A stretch of DNA of 64,000 nt from DASUHT01 sp038230835 (GTDB lineage: Bacteria; Actinomycetota; Thermoleophilia; Gaiellales; JAICJC01). Position numbers and translations under genes: made by a program. How positions within the stretch are numbered: the first letter of the stretch is position 1; every line of letters begins with the position of its first letter. Shown in pieces: positions 1 through 12,506 of this stretch. Where the stretch lies: assembly GCA_038230835.1 (NCBI GenBank), contig JBBRMM010000003.1, positions 184,331 through 248,330 of the forward strand, in the 5' to 3' direction. The notes below the pieces were generated by a model. The model was not told the DNA's origin. It saw nothing but the letters and a program-made list of their open reading frames with translations, and ran no database searches.

Positions 1-235
1 ACGGCCGCACCACCGGGTCGTACCCGCCCTTCGACCACGGGTTGCAGCGCACGACGCGCCAGACGGCGAGCCCGAGTCCTACCACCACGCCACGCTCGCG
101 GATCGCCTGCTCGGCGTAGTGCGAGCACGTCGGCTCGAACTTGCACACCCGAGGTGTCACCGACGTCATGCTGGCGAACGGAATCATCGCAACCCGCAGC
201 GCGCGCACCGACCAGATCGCCAACGTCGAGATCAC
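1..235 (-). CDS. yidD: Membrane protein insertion efficiency factor YidD (3' end cut by window)
   Basis: Small inner-membrane-associated protein that assists YidC-dependent membrane insertion. The reading frame from GTG 235 gives a hydrophobic start, then the family hallmarks CKFEPTCSHYAEQAI and CNPWSKGGYDPV, which are the conserved cysteine-containing signatures of YidD. The start overlaps the rnpA stop (GTGA), as expected for the rpmH-rnpA-yidD order found near bacterial origins. The C-terminus lies outside the window. Confidence 0.93.
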   Translation of the reverse strand, partial: MISTLAIWSVRALRVAMIPFASMTSVTPRVCKFEPTCSHYAEQAIRERGVVVGLGLAVWRVVRCNPWSKGGYDPVVRP

Positions 236-618
236 GCGGCCGACCCCAGCAGCTCCGCCACCTGGCCGGACAGCCACTCGAAGCCCTGAGCCTCCGCCGC
301 CGCCGCCAGGCCGGGCCGTGCGATCAGCACGTAGTCCGTGGCCGGCCGCAGGAGCTGCGAGTTACGGTCGACGGCATCACGCAGCCGCCGCTTGACCGCG
401 TTGCGCTCGACGGCGCCGCCCACCTTGCGCGGCACCGCGAACCCGACCCGCGGCTCAGTGGTCGCCACGCCGTCATCCTCGCGCAGGCGAAACCGCAGCG
501 TCAGATAGCGACCGGCGACGGATCGACCGAGTTGGTTGACCGCGTCGAACTCGGCGGCGCGGGACAGTCGCCCGCGCCGCGCCGACGGGGCCGCCGAGCC
601 AGAAGAGTCGGCTGGCAC
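232..618 (-). CDS. rnpA: Ribonuclease P protein component
   Basis: Protein subunit of RNase P, which matures tRNA 5' ends. I start it at GTG 618, which shares one base with the rpmH stop (TAGTG) and gives a normal-length 128-residue protein. A longer frame upstream only shadows rpmH. The family core is visible: RVGFAVPRKVGGAVERNAVKRRLRDAV matches the RNR motif region (shown in parts: GFAVPRKVG and ERNAVKRRLR). An early SRAAEFDAV matches the usual N-terminal helix. Translationally coupled to rpmH upstream and yidD downstream. Confidence 0.93.
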   Translation of the reverse strand: MPADSSGSAAPSARRGRLSRAAEFDAVNQLGRSVAGRYLTLRFRLREDDGVATTEPRVGFAVPRKVGGAVERNAVKRRLRDAVDRNSQLLRPATDYVLIARPGLAAAAEAQGFEWLSGQVAELLGSAA

Positions 619-752
619 TAGGCGGACAGTCGCTTGCGGCCACGGGCGCGCCGCCGCTTGAGCACCGCGCGACCCGCGCGAGTGCTCATGCGCTTGCGAA
701 ACCCATGGGTCTTGGAACGCTTGCGGGTGTTGGGCTGGTAGGTGCGCTTCAT
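618..752 (-). CDS. rpmH: 50S ribosomal protein L34
   Basis: 44-residue basic ribosomal protein. It starts MKRTYQPNTRKRSKTHGF and continues through RMSTRAGRAVLKRRRARGRK, which is the L34 sequence almost residue for residue. It is first in the rpmH-rnpA-yidD operon and is transcribed away from dnaA. Confidence 0.97.
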   Translation of the reverse strand: MKRTYQPNTRKRSKTHGFRKRMSTRAGRAVLKRRRARGRKRLSA

Positions 753-1030
753 GAGGCGGCGGGAAGTATAGAGCAGCCGACCGGGCCGGCCGCCCGGCCC
801 GTTTCGAGGCTGTGGAAATCACGAATCTTCGCTGTCATAGACCGGCGTCGAAAAGGCCGTGGAAACGGCGACATTCTTGTCCCAACCGGACCGCTTCTCA
901 ATCTGTCCACACCTGTGCACAAGGTTGTGGGTAACCTGGAAGATCCCTGCAAATCAGCTATTTCGTGGGTTCCACACAGGATTCGTCCACATCAGCAGCA
1001 TGCGTGCCGGCGCGTTACACTCGGCGTTCG
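753..1030. other. rpmH-dnaA intergenic region with a DnaA-box cluster (part of oriC)
   Basis: 278 bases without a gene. It holds at least four 9-mers one mismatch from the DnaA box TTGTCCACA/TTATCCACA: CTGTCCACA at 903-911 (+), TTGTGCACA at 914-922 (-), TTACCCACA at 926-934 (-) and TCGTCCACA at 973-981 (+). Three lie within 32 bases. They may serve origin binding, dnaA autoregulation, or both. Divergent promoters for rpmH and dnaA must also lie here. Confidence 0.75.
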
Positions 1031-2401
1031 ATGACGTCACAGCGACCGACCACCCGCTCCTGGGAGAGCATCTCGCACACGCTGCGTGAAGCGCTCAACG
1101 CCGGGACATACGGGAAGTGGTTCGGAACCGCTCACGCGCTCGAGGAGACGCCCCACCGACTGGTGCTCGGCGTCCCGAACGAGTTCACGAAGACCTGGAT
1201 CGAGGGTCACTTCGGCAGCCTGCTCGACGCGGCCGGGGCGGAGCACGACCTCGTGGTCGAGTTGCGGGTCGCCGTGTCGGAGGCGGCCGCCGCCGCGCGG
1301 GGCGCCGATTCGGCCGCCAGGCCGCGCCTCGATGACTCCGAGCCGACCGTCGTGCACGCCGCCCGGGGTGACCTGCTGATGAACCCGCGCTACACGTTCG
1401 ACGTGTTCGTGATCGGTCCCAGCAACCGGTTCGCGCACGCTGCTGCCCTGGCCGTGGCCGAGTCGCCGGCGCAGGCCTACAACCCGCTCTTCATCCACGG
1501 TGGCACCGGCCTGGGGAAAACTCACCTGCTCCAGGCAATCGGCCACTACGTCGTCCAGCAGCATCCTTCGCTGCGTGTGCGGTATGTCACGACCGAGACG
1601 CTGATGAACGAGTTTGTGGACGCTTTGCGGGAAAAAAAGGTTGTCGCGTTCAAACAGCGGTATAGGACCGCGGACATTCTGCTGGTCGACGATATCCAGT
1701 TCCTGGAAGGGAAGGAAAACCTCCAGGAGGAGTTTTTCCACACCTTCAACACTCTGTACGAGGCCGGCAAGCAGATCGTGATCGCATCCGACCGCGCACC
1801 GAAGAAGCTGGCGACGCTCGAGGAGCGGCTGCGCACACGCTTCGAGTGGGGTCTGACCACCGACGTCCAGCCGCCCGACCTGGAGACCCGGATCGCGATC
1901 CTGCGCAAGAAGGTGATCACCGACGACCTGGGGATCGCCGATCCTGAGGTGCTGACGTTCATCGCCGACCGCGTCACGACCAACATCCGCGAGCTCGAGG
2001 GGGCCCTGACGCGCGTCATCGCCTACGCCTCGCTGACCGGCCGGCCGATCGAGGTCGAAGTGGCACGCGAGGTGCTGAAGGATCTCTTCCCCGATGGTGC
2101 CGGCCGGCCGATCACGATCGAACAGATCCAGGCGGCTGTGTGTGAGGCGTTCCGCGTCAGTGTGGCCGACCTCAAGGGGGACCGCCGCAGCCAGGAGTTC
2201 GTGTATCCGCGCCAGGTCGCGATGTACCTGGCGCGGGAGTTGACGGACATGTCCCTGCCCAAGATCGGCGCCAAGTTCGGCGGGCGCGACCACTCGACCG
2301 TGATCCATGCCAAGGACAAGATCTCCAAGCGGCTGAACGAGGACCGTGAGGTCTTCAACCTGATCCAGGACCTCACAGCCCGGATCAAGCAGTCCCGATG
2401 A
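1031..2401 (+). CDS. dnaA: Chromosomal replication initiator DnaA
   Basis: ATP-dependent initiator that binds DnaA boxes and melts oriC. The chosen ATG 1031 gives 456 residues. An upstream in-frame ATG at 965 adds 22 residues that do not look conserved. Domain I begins TTRSWESISHTLREAL. The AAA+ domain shows NPLFIHGGTGLGKTHLLQA (Walker A) and ADILLVDDIQFLEGKE (Walker B). Domain IV ends with the signature GGRDHSTVIHA, which contacts DnaA boxes. DnaA boxes flank the gene on both sides, so autoregulation is likely. The domain I-III linker is short compared with streptomycetes. Confidence 0.98.
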   Translation: MTSQRPTTRSWESISHTLREALNAGTYGKWFGTAHALEETPHRLVLGVPNEFTKTWIEGHFGSLLDAAGAEHDLVVELRVAVSEAAAAARGADSAARPRLDDSEPTVVHAARGDLLMNPRYTFDVFVIGPSNRFAHAAALAVAESPAQAYNPLFIHGGTGLGKTHLLQAIGHYVVQQHPSLRVRYVTTETLMNEFVDALREKKVVAFKQRYRTADILLVDDIQFLEGKENLQEEFFHTFNTLYEAGKQIVIASDRAPKKLATLEERLRTRFEWGLTTDVQPPDLETRIAILRKKVITDDLGIADPEVLTFIADRVTTNIRELEGALTRVIAYASLTGRPIEVEVAREVLKDLFPDGAGRPITIEQIQAAVCEAFRVSVADLKGDRRSQEFVYPRQVAMYLARELTDMSLPKIGAKFGGRDHSTVIHAKDKISKRLNEDREVFNLIQDLTARIKQSR

Positions 2402-2639
2402 ACCCGGCACAGGTCTGTGGGGACCGCGGCACGATCGGCCCGAATTGCGGACAATCCCACCAGCACCGCGGTCGGCCGGCCGTGTGGTGGACAACCGTCG
2501 CATTGTGTCCACGGATTGGTGCCCCGCCCTTTGGTAGTTCCGGTGCGGGTTTGAGACGGTTTTCCCCAACACCAACACCCCCTACTTCTATAACTTCCTT
2601 TCTTTCGAATTCAGAGTAGAAACAACAGGAGCCCTGTCG
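2402..2639 (+). other. oriC: dnaA-dnaN intergenic region: probable oriC unwinding site
   Basis: 238 bases without a gene. DnaA-box-like 9-mers with one mismatch are TTGTCCGCA at 2446-2454 (-) and TTGTCCACC at 2486-2494 (-). Weaker boxes are GTGTCCACG at 2505-2513 and TTTTCCCCA at 2560-2568. The last box is followed by a C-rich spacer and then CTACTTCTATAACTT at 2582-2596. This resembles the DnaA-trio element of the B. subtilis basal unwinding system, and the locally AT-rich tract continues to about 2620. The AGGAG before dnaN is at about 2627-2631. Confidence 0.75.
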
Positions 2640-3734
2640 ATGAAGATCGTCTGTTCCCACGACACGCTGCTTGCGCGTCTCCAGATCGCCGCGCGGGCGG
2701 TGTCTCAGCGCTCGACCGTGCAGATCCTGTCGGGACTGCTGGTGACCGCTGACGCGGACATGCAGCACGCCGAGTTGTCGGCCACCGACATGGAACTCTC
2801 GCTCCGCGTGCCGCTGGAGGCGAAGGTGGAGGAGTCCGGCGCGACCGTGATCCCCAAGTTGCTGGTGGACATCGTCCGTGCACTGCCCCCCCAACCCGTC
2901 ACGATCGAGCAGCCCGCCGGCTCCGGCACGGTCCGGATCTCGTGCGGCAACAGCGAGTACACCCTGCACACGCAGGGAGCCGAGGACTTCCCGCAGCTCC
3001 CGGAGCCGGGCGCCAGTCGGTTCACCGTTGACCGGCAGGCGCTCGCCGCCACGGTTGCCCAGGTCTCCCGGGCGGCCTCCAAGGACGAGTCGCGGCCGGT
3101 CCTGACCGGCGTCCTGATCGAGTTCGAGGACGGCGCCGTGACCATGGCCGCCACGGACAGTTACCGGCTTGCGGTGCGCCGGGCGGCGCTTCCCGGCTCG
3201 ACCACAGGTGCGCAGGCGATCGTCCCGGCCCGAGCGCTCCAGGAGCTTTCACGGATTGCCAGCGGCGAGAGCATCGAGGTGTCGATCGGCGAGAATCAGT
3301 TGCTGTTCGGGACCGACGGCGTGTGGCTGTCGGCACGCCGGATCGACGGGCAGTTCCCGAACTGGCGCCAACTGCTGCCGCAGACCTTCGAGCATGAGAT
3401 CAGCGTGTCGCGCACCGAGTTACTCGAGGTGGTGCGGCGAACCGCGCTGATGGCTCAGCGCAACCTCCCCTTGCGGCTCGCGTTTGACGAGGGGTCGTTG
3501 ACCGTCAGCGCGCAGACTCAGGATGTGGGGGAGGCGCGTGAATCGCTGCCGCTGGGGTTCCACGGCGAGCGGATGGAGATCGGGTTCAACGCCGAGTTCC
3601 TGCGCGACGGTATCGACAGCGTCGAGGGCGACACCGTCAAGCTGCGGCTGATCAGCCCGCTGCGTCCGGGCCTGCTGCAGGGTGAGGACGACAGCTACTC
3701 GTACCTGATCATGCCGATCCGGCTCTCCAGCTGA
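2640..3734 (+). CDS. dnaN: DNA polymerase III beta sliding clamp
   Basis: 364-residue ring-forming processivity clamp for DNA polymerase. Start ATG 2640 is preceded by AGGAG at the right distance. The N-terminus MKIVCSHDTLLARLQIAARAV and the C-terminal YLIMPIRL end are typical of the family, as is the three-domain length. It lies directly after dnaA, separated by the probable unwinding site, and is followed 9 bases later by recF. Confidence 0.98.
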   Translation: MKIVCSHDTLLARLQIAARAVSQRSTVQILSGLLVTADADMQHAELSATDMELSLRVPLEAKVEESGATVIPKLLVDIVRALPPQPVTIEQPAGSGTVRISCGNSEYTLHTQGAEDFPQLPEPGASRFTVDRQALAATVAQVSRAASKDESRPVLTGVLIEFEDGAVTMAATDSYRLAVRRAALPGSTTGAQAIVPARALQELSRIASGESIEVSIGENQLLFGTDGVWLSARRIDGQFPNWRQLLPQTFEHEISVSRTELLEVVRRTALMAQRNLPLRLAFDEGSLTVSAQTQDVGEARESLPLGFHGERMEIGFNAEFLRDGIDSVEGDTVKLRLISPLRPGLLQGEDDSYSYLIMPIRLSS

Positions 3735-3743
3735 CGGGCCCAG

Positions 3744-4826
3744 GTGCGGGTCGAGGCCGTTCGCGGCGCCAATTTCCGCTGTTACGAGCGGGTCTCGGCC
3801 AGCCTTCCAGCCGGACTCGTGGGGGTGGTGGGACTGAACGGTGCCGGCAAGACGAGCCTGATCGAGCTGATCCACTTCGCCTGTCTCGGCTACTCGCCCC
3901 GGACGACGACGGATCAGCAGTTGATCCGCTTTGGTGAGGACGTGCTGAGGGCCGAGGCGGATGTCGTCACCGCCGCCGGTGCCGCTGCCTGTGAGGTCGG
4001 CTACACACCGGGCGAGCCAAAGCGGGCGGTAGTCGATGGTGTCGCCGTGCGTTCGATCGAGCGCCTGCTGGCGCGCTTCCCGGTGCTCGTCTTCACGCCG
4101 GACCGGTTGCGGCTCGTCCAGGGCCCACCGGCCTTGCGGAGAGCATACTTCGACCGGGTGCTCGCTCGTCTGTGGCCGGCCCTGGCGGCCAACTCGGCCG
4201 AGTACGGACGTGCGCTGGCCCAGCGAAACCACCTTCTGCGCCGGGTGCGAGCCGGCCGGGCGCCGGCCGATGCACTCGACCCATGGGATGAGATGGTCGC
4301 GCGCACGGGAGCGCAGCTGGCGGCCGCCCGGGGGCGTCTGTGCAGTCGGCTCGCGCCCGAGCTGCGCACCCGATTGGTCGAGCTCGGTGGCGAGCCCGAC
4401 GAGCCTCCGTTGCGGTACGTCGCGCACACCGAGCCGGGCGAGCAGTTGCTGCGGGAGACGCTCGCCGGTCGCCGCGCGAAGGACATCGAGCGGGCGGCCA
4501 CCGGTGCCGGCCCGCACCTCGACGACTACGAGTTGCGCGACTGCGGGCGTGACCTGCGCCGCTTCGGCTCCCAGGGCGAGCAGCGGCGAGCGCTCCTGGG
4601 GCTGATTCTTGCGGAGGCGGATCTGATCCGCTTCGAGCGCGACGAGCAGCCGCTGCTACTGCTGGACGACGTGACCGGAGAGTTCGACGCCGGGCGCAGG
4701 GAGCGGCTGCTGGCGGCGGTCGCGGGATTCGAGCAGGCGATCCTGACCACCACCGACGAGGGGGACCTGGGGTCGGGAGCGTCCGCGATCCTGACCGTCG
4801 AGGCGGCTACGGTTCGCGTACGATGA
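3744..4826 (+). CDS. recF: DNA replication and repair protein RecF
   Basis: SMC-like ATPase that loads RecA at gaps with RecO and RecR. The 360 residues start at GTG 3744. Walker A reads GLNGAGKTSLIELIHF. The signature region is RRFGSQGEQRRALLGLILAE and Walker B is QPLLLLDDVTGEFD. These are the ordinary RecF motifs, in the usual dnaN-recF context. Its stop overlaps the ATG of the next gene (ATGA). Confidence 0.96.
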   Translation: MRVEAVRGANFRCYERVSASLPAGLVGVVGLNGAGKTSLIELIHFACLGYSPRTTTDQQLIRFGEDVLRAEADVVTAAGAAACEVGYTPGEPKRAVVDGVAVRSIERLLARFPVLVFTPDRLRLVQGPPALRRAYFDRVLARLWPALAANSAEYGRALAQRNHLLRRVRAGRAPADALDPWDEMVARTGAQLAAARGRLCSRLAPELRTRLVELGGEPDEPPLRYVAHTEPGEQLLRETLAGRRAKDIERAATGAGPHLDDYELRDCGRDLRRFGSQGEQRRALLGLILAEADLIRFERDEQPLLLLDDVTGEFDAGRRERLLAAVAGFEQAILTTTDEGDLGSGASAILTVEAATVRVR

Positions 4827-5263
4827 ACGATCTGGTGCCGATTGCGGGTCTGCTGGGCAAGATGCCGGCGGCACCACGGTCGGACGCGGCGGTGATCGAG
4901 CTGCGCCGGGTCTGGGAGCAGGCGCTCGGCGCGGACGTTGCGCGGCATGCATACCCCGTTCGCCTGACCGGTGACACGCTGGTCGTGCACTGTTCCAGTG
5001 CTACCTGGGCGTCGGAGTTGACGTTGCTCGGCGCGCACATCGCCGCCCGGCTGGTGAAGGCGTCGGGAGCGGGTGCCCCGGCCGGCCTGCGGTTCCAGGT
5101 GGGTGAGCTGCCGGTGGCGGTGGAGGGGCCCGCCGACGTGCCCGCGACACCGCGCGTGCGCTCACAGCTACCCGTCGAGCAGCTCACCGGCGACGTCGCC
5201 GACCCCGATCTTCGAGCCGCTCTGGGGCGTGCGATGCGAACGCTTGGCGCGCCTACTTTGTGA
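4823..5263 (+). CDS. dciA: DUF721 / DciA-type putative helicase loader
   Basis: 146 residues of the DUF721 family. The family-typical core is visible: LRRVWEQALGADVARHAYPVRL, here split as RRVWEQALG and HAYPVRLTGDTLVVHC, followed by WASELTLL. DUF721 proteins sit next to recF/gyrB in many bacteria without DnaC. In those that have been studied, DciA assists loading of the DnaB helicase. That role is inferred here from family and position. Overlaps recF by 4 bases. Confidence 0.85.
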   Translation: MNDLVPIAGLLGKMPAAPRSDAAVIELRRVWEQALGADVARHAYPVRLTGDTLVVHCSSATWASELTLLGAHIAARLVKASGAGAPAGLRFQVGELPVAVEGPADVPATPRVRSQLPVEQLTGDVADPDLRAALGRAMRTLGAPTL

Positions 5264-5307
5264 CAGTTTTCGAACGGTCGGTGGTGCGGGCTCCGAGGAG
5301 TCGCTCT

Positions 5308-5313
5308 GGTAGA
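5308..5313 (+). promoter_or_regulatory. Candidate -10 box of the gyrB promoter
   Basis: TAGAAT lies in the 91-base gap between dciA and gyrB, 41 bases before the TTG start. It matches 5 of 6 bases of TATAAT. I see no convincing -35 element. Confidence 0.4.
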
Positions 5314-5354
5314 ATGCCGTCTGCTCGTTTATCGCTATTTCACGCGGGTTTTCA

Positions 5355-7745
<2,391 letters not shown>

Positions 7746-7866
7746 CGGCTGCACGACTGGCATCGCTGCGTCCTCGGTCGCCTGCGTACCAAGCACGCGT
7801 CGTTCCCTGCGTCCTAGCCAGGCCCGGTTTTCGCTCATCAGTCTGCCCAAGAATGAGGCCTGAGTA

Positions 7867-10398
<2,532 letters not shown>

Positions 10399-10509
10399 GC
10401 GTTCGCAAACGGCCGCCCCGCCGATTGGAAGGAATTGGGGGACGGTTCGCGAATTGGACGGCACCGGTGGATGAACCGGGCACACGCGTCTCGATTGGGA
10501 GGAACGAGG

Positions 10510-10809
10510 ATGCGACAGGTGGATCTCTTGGAGCCGGTGGCGCTGGATGAGCGACTCGACCAACTTGAGCTGTATCTGAGCCAGGTGTGCGCCGTCGCAG
10601 GCATCTCGAAGATGCAGCTCGACTACTGGACGACAAAGGCCGACATCCCGACCAAGGGCCGCAAGCAGCGCGTGTACGACATGCACTCGCTGGAGCTGGT
10701 GATGCTGATCAAGCAGGCCAAGGACAAGGGCCTCAATCTGCAGGCGGCGATCGCCGCGGCGCGCGAATACCAGTCGCGCCGCGACCAGCCGGCGCAGGCC
10801 GCGTCCTAG
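10510..10809 (+). CDS. Small MerR-type helix-turn-helix protein
   Basis: 99 residues from ATG 10510, preceded by GGAGGAACGAGG. The segment LSQVCAVAGISKMQLDYWTTKADIP looks like a MerR-family winged helix (shown in parts: CAVAGISKMQLDYW and GRKQRVYDMHSLELVMLIKQ). There is no effector or dimerisation domain beyond about residue 85, so it is a stand-alone DNA-binding protein. Its targets cannot be told from the sequence. It follows gyrA with a 111-base gap and is convergent with the GalT-like gene. Confidence 0.7.
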   Translation: MRQVDLLEPVALDERLDQLELYLSQVCAVAGISKMQLDYWTTKADIPTKGRKQRVYDMHSLELVMLIKQAKDKGLNLQAAIAAAREYQSRRDQPAQAAS

Positions 10810-10830
10810 GCCGCGTCCCGGGTGTAGCAG

Positions 10831-10842
10831 CCGGCGGGCCGG
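10831..10842. terminator. Short GC palindrome between convergent genes
   Basis: CCGGC-GG-GCCGG sits in the 33-base gap between the MerR-like gene and the convergent GalT-like gene. It could act as a weak bidirectional terminator, but there is no T-run. Confidence 0.3.
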
Positions 10843-11691
10843 TCAGCTTTCCACGGCCCGCCGCAGCTCGTCGGCGGCCGTGTCCGGGTCGACGACGTTC
10901 ACCCACAGCCCGGCGCCCAGTTCGAGCGATGCGGGCACGGTCAGCCGGGGAAGGATCTCGACGTGCCAGTGGAACAGGTCGTCGGCCCACGACGAATGCA
11001 CGATCGCGTTCCACGGCAGCTCGGTTCCCAGCACCCTCCTGAGGCCGCCGACCGCGGTCGCCAGCGTGCGCGCGATCACGCGCGTGTGAGCCGGTTGGGG
11101 CTCGTGCCGTTCGGGCGCAAGCCAGGTCTCATACGGCACGCGGCTCCATCCCGGGCAGAAGGTGCGCACACCGTCGGTGACGGCGATCGTGCGTGCTGAC
11201 TCGTTCGGGAGCGCCTCGCAAAGTCGGCAGGGCGGGCTGGTGGCCTCGACCCGGGCTTCGATCAGCGGCGGCGCTGCCGCGAACGGCAGCACCTGAGAAT
11301 GCGAGTGCTCGAGGGACGCCCCCGCCCCCGCCCCCTCGTTGACGCACACCATCACCCACGGCGCGCCCGCCGCCCTGTGCACTTCGGCTCGCATCCGCCA
11401 CGCTCGTGCGACCTCGACCATCACCCCGGCGGCCACCTCCGTGATCGTCGAGGCGTGCAGCGGCCCGTGGACCACGACCTCCTGGCCGGGCAGCGCGGGG
11501 AACTTGTTCGGCACCACGCGCACGGTCCACCCCGGCGTGTCGGCGCCGGCGTGGTCGCGGCCCAGCGCGAGCGTCTCGGGTGGGGTCAGCTGCTCGTGGC
11601 CGTCGCAGAACGGGCACTCGCGGGCGTCCGATATGCGACTCGTCCGCCCGATCGCACCCGGCCGTGTGGCACGGCCCGGGGCGATCACCAC
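10843..11691 (-). CDS. galT: GalT-like nucleotidyltransferase (galactose-1-P uridylyltransferase / ADP-glucose phosphorylase type)
   Basis: HIT-superfamily enzyme that transfers a nucleotide between a sugar phosphate and a nucleoside phosphate. It has the zinc motif ECPFCDGHE and a second CRLC pair. The active-site HxH-Q reads LEHSHSQVLP, closer to ADP-glucose phosphorylase (HSQ) than to classical GalT (HPHGQ). A C-terminal HWHVEILPR is also present. The first ordinary start is GTG 11691 (282 residues). However, conserved-looking sequence ELRVSPLTGVPV lies in frame upstream, up to an ATA that overlaps the stop of the slipin gene, so the true start may be unusual. Last gene of the nfeD-slipin-galT run. 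Confidence 0.85.
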   Translation of the reverse strand: MVIAPGRATRPGAIGRTSRISDARECPFCDGHEQLTPPETLALGRDHAGADTPGWTVRVVPNKFPALPGQEVVVHGPLHASTITEVAAGVMVEVARAWRMRAEVHRAAGAPWVMVCVNEGAGAGASLEHSHSQVLPFAAAPPLIEARVEATSPPCRLCEALPNESARTIAVTDGVRTFCPGWSRVPYETWLAPERHEPQPAHTRVIARTLATAVGGLRRVLGTELPWNAIVHSSWADDLFHWHVEILPRLTVPASLELGAGLWVNVVDPDTAADELRRAVES

Positions 11692-11726
11692 CGGGACTCC
11701 CGTCAGCGGGCTGACCCGTAGCTCGC

Positions 11727-12506
11727 CTATGCGTCCTCACTCCGGTTGCCCAGTGCCCGCAACAGGTCGATCGGTACCGGCAGGATTGTGGTCGAGTTGT
11801 TGGTGGACGAGATCTCGAGCAGCGTCTGCAGGTAGCGTAACTGGAGCGCGATGGGGTGATGCGCGATCACCTCGGCGGCCTCGCTGAGCTTGGTCGAGGC
11901 CTGGAATTCGCCCTCGGCGGAGATCACCTTCGCCCGGCGCTCGCGCTCAGCCTCGGCCTGGCGCGCCATCGCCCGCTGCATGGTGGACGGGATCTCGACG
12001 TCGCGTACCTCGACCACGCTCACCTTGATCCCCCACGGCGCTGTCTGTTCGTCGATGATCTTCTGCAGGATCTGGTTGATCTGGTCGCGCTCGGAGAGCA
12101 GTTCGTCCAGCGAGTGCTGGCCGAGCACGCTGCGCAGGGTGGTCTGGGCGATCTGGAGTGTGGCCAGACCAAAGTCGGCCACCTCGACGATGGCAGCGGT
12201 GGGGTCGACCACGCGGAAGTACGCGACCGCGTTCACGCGTGCCGGCACGTTGTCCTTGGTGATCACCTCCTGCGGAGGGACGACCAGGGTGACGGTGCGC
12301 AGGTCGACGCGCACCATCTTGTCCACCACGGGGATCAGCAGGAACAGGCCGGGACCCTTGGGCTGGCCCAGCAGCCGGCCGAGGCGGAAGACGACGCCAC
12401 GCTCGTACTCGCGCAGCACACGCACCGAACTCGCCAGCACTGCGAGGGCAAAGGCGATCAGGATGGCCGCCACGATCAGGGCGACGACTGCGGCGTACAG
12501 GATCAC
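11727..12506 (-). CDS. Slipin (stomatin/prohibitin-type SPFH membrane protein)
   Basis: 259 residues. An N-terminal membrane segment (residues 3-27) is followed by the SPFH domain with VLREYERGVVFRLGRL, GPGLFLLIPVVDK and WGIKVSVVEVRDVEIP. A helical QAEAERERRAKVISAEGE stretch is typical of stomatin-like proteins. Such proteins form scaffolds in the membrane. They are commonly encoded with an NfeD protein, as here, where the start overlaps the nfeD stop by 4 bases. The archaeal counterpart is cleaved by its NfeD partner; that is known of the family and not shown here. Confidence 0.93.
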   Translation of the reverse strand: MILYAAVVALIVAAILIAFALAVLASSVRVLREYERGVVFRLGRLLGQPKGPGLFLLIPVVDKMVRVDLRTVTLVVPPQEVITKDNVPARVNAVAYFRVVDPTAAIVEVADFGLATLQIAQTTLRSVLGQHSLDELLSERDQINQILQKIIDEQTAPWGIKVSVVEVRDVEIPSTMQRAMARQAEAERERRAKVISAEGEFQASTKLSEAAEVIAHHPIALQLRYLQTLLEISSTNNSTTILPVPIDLLRALGNRSEDA

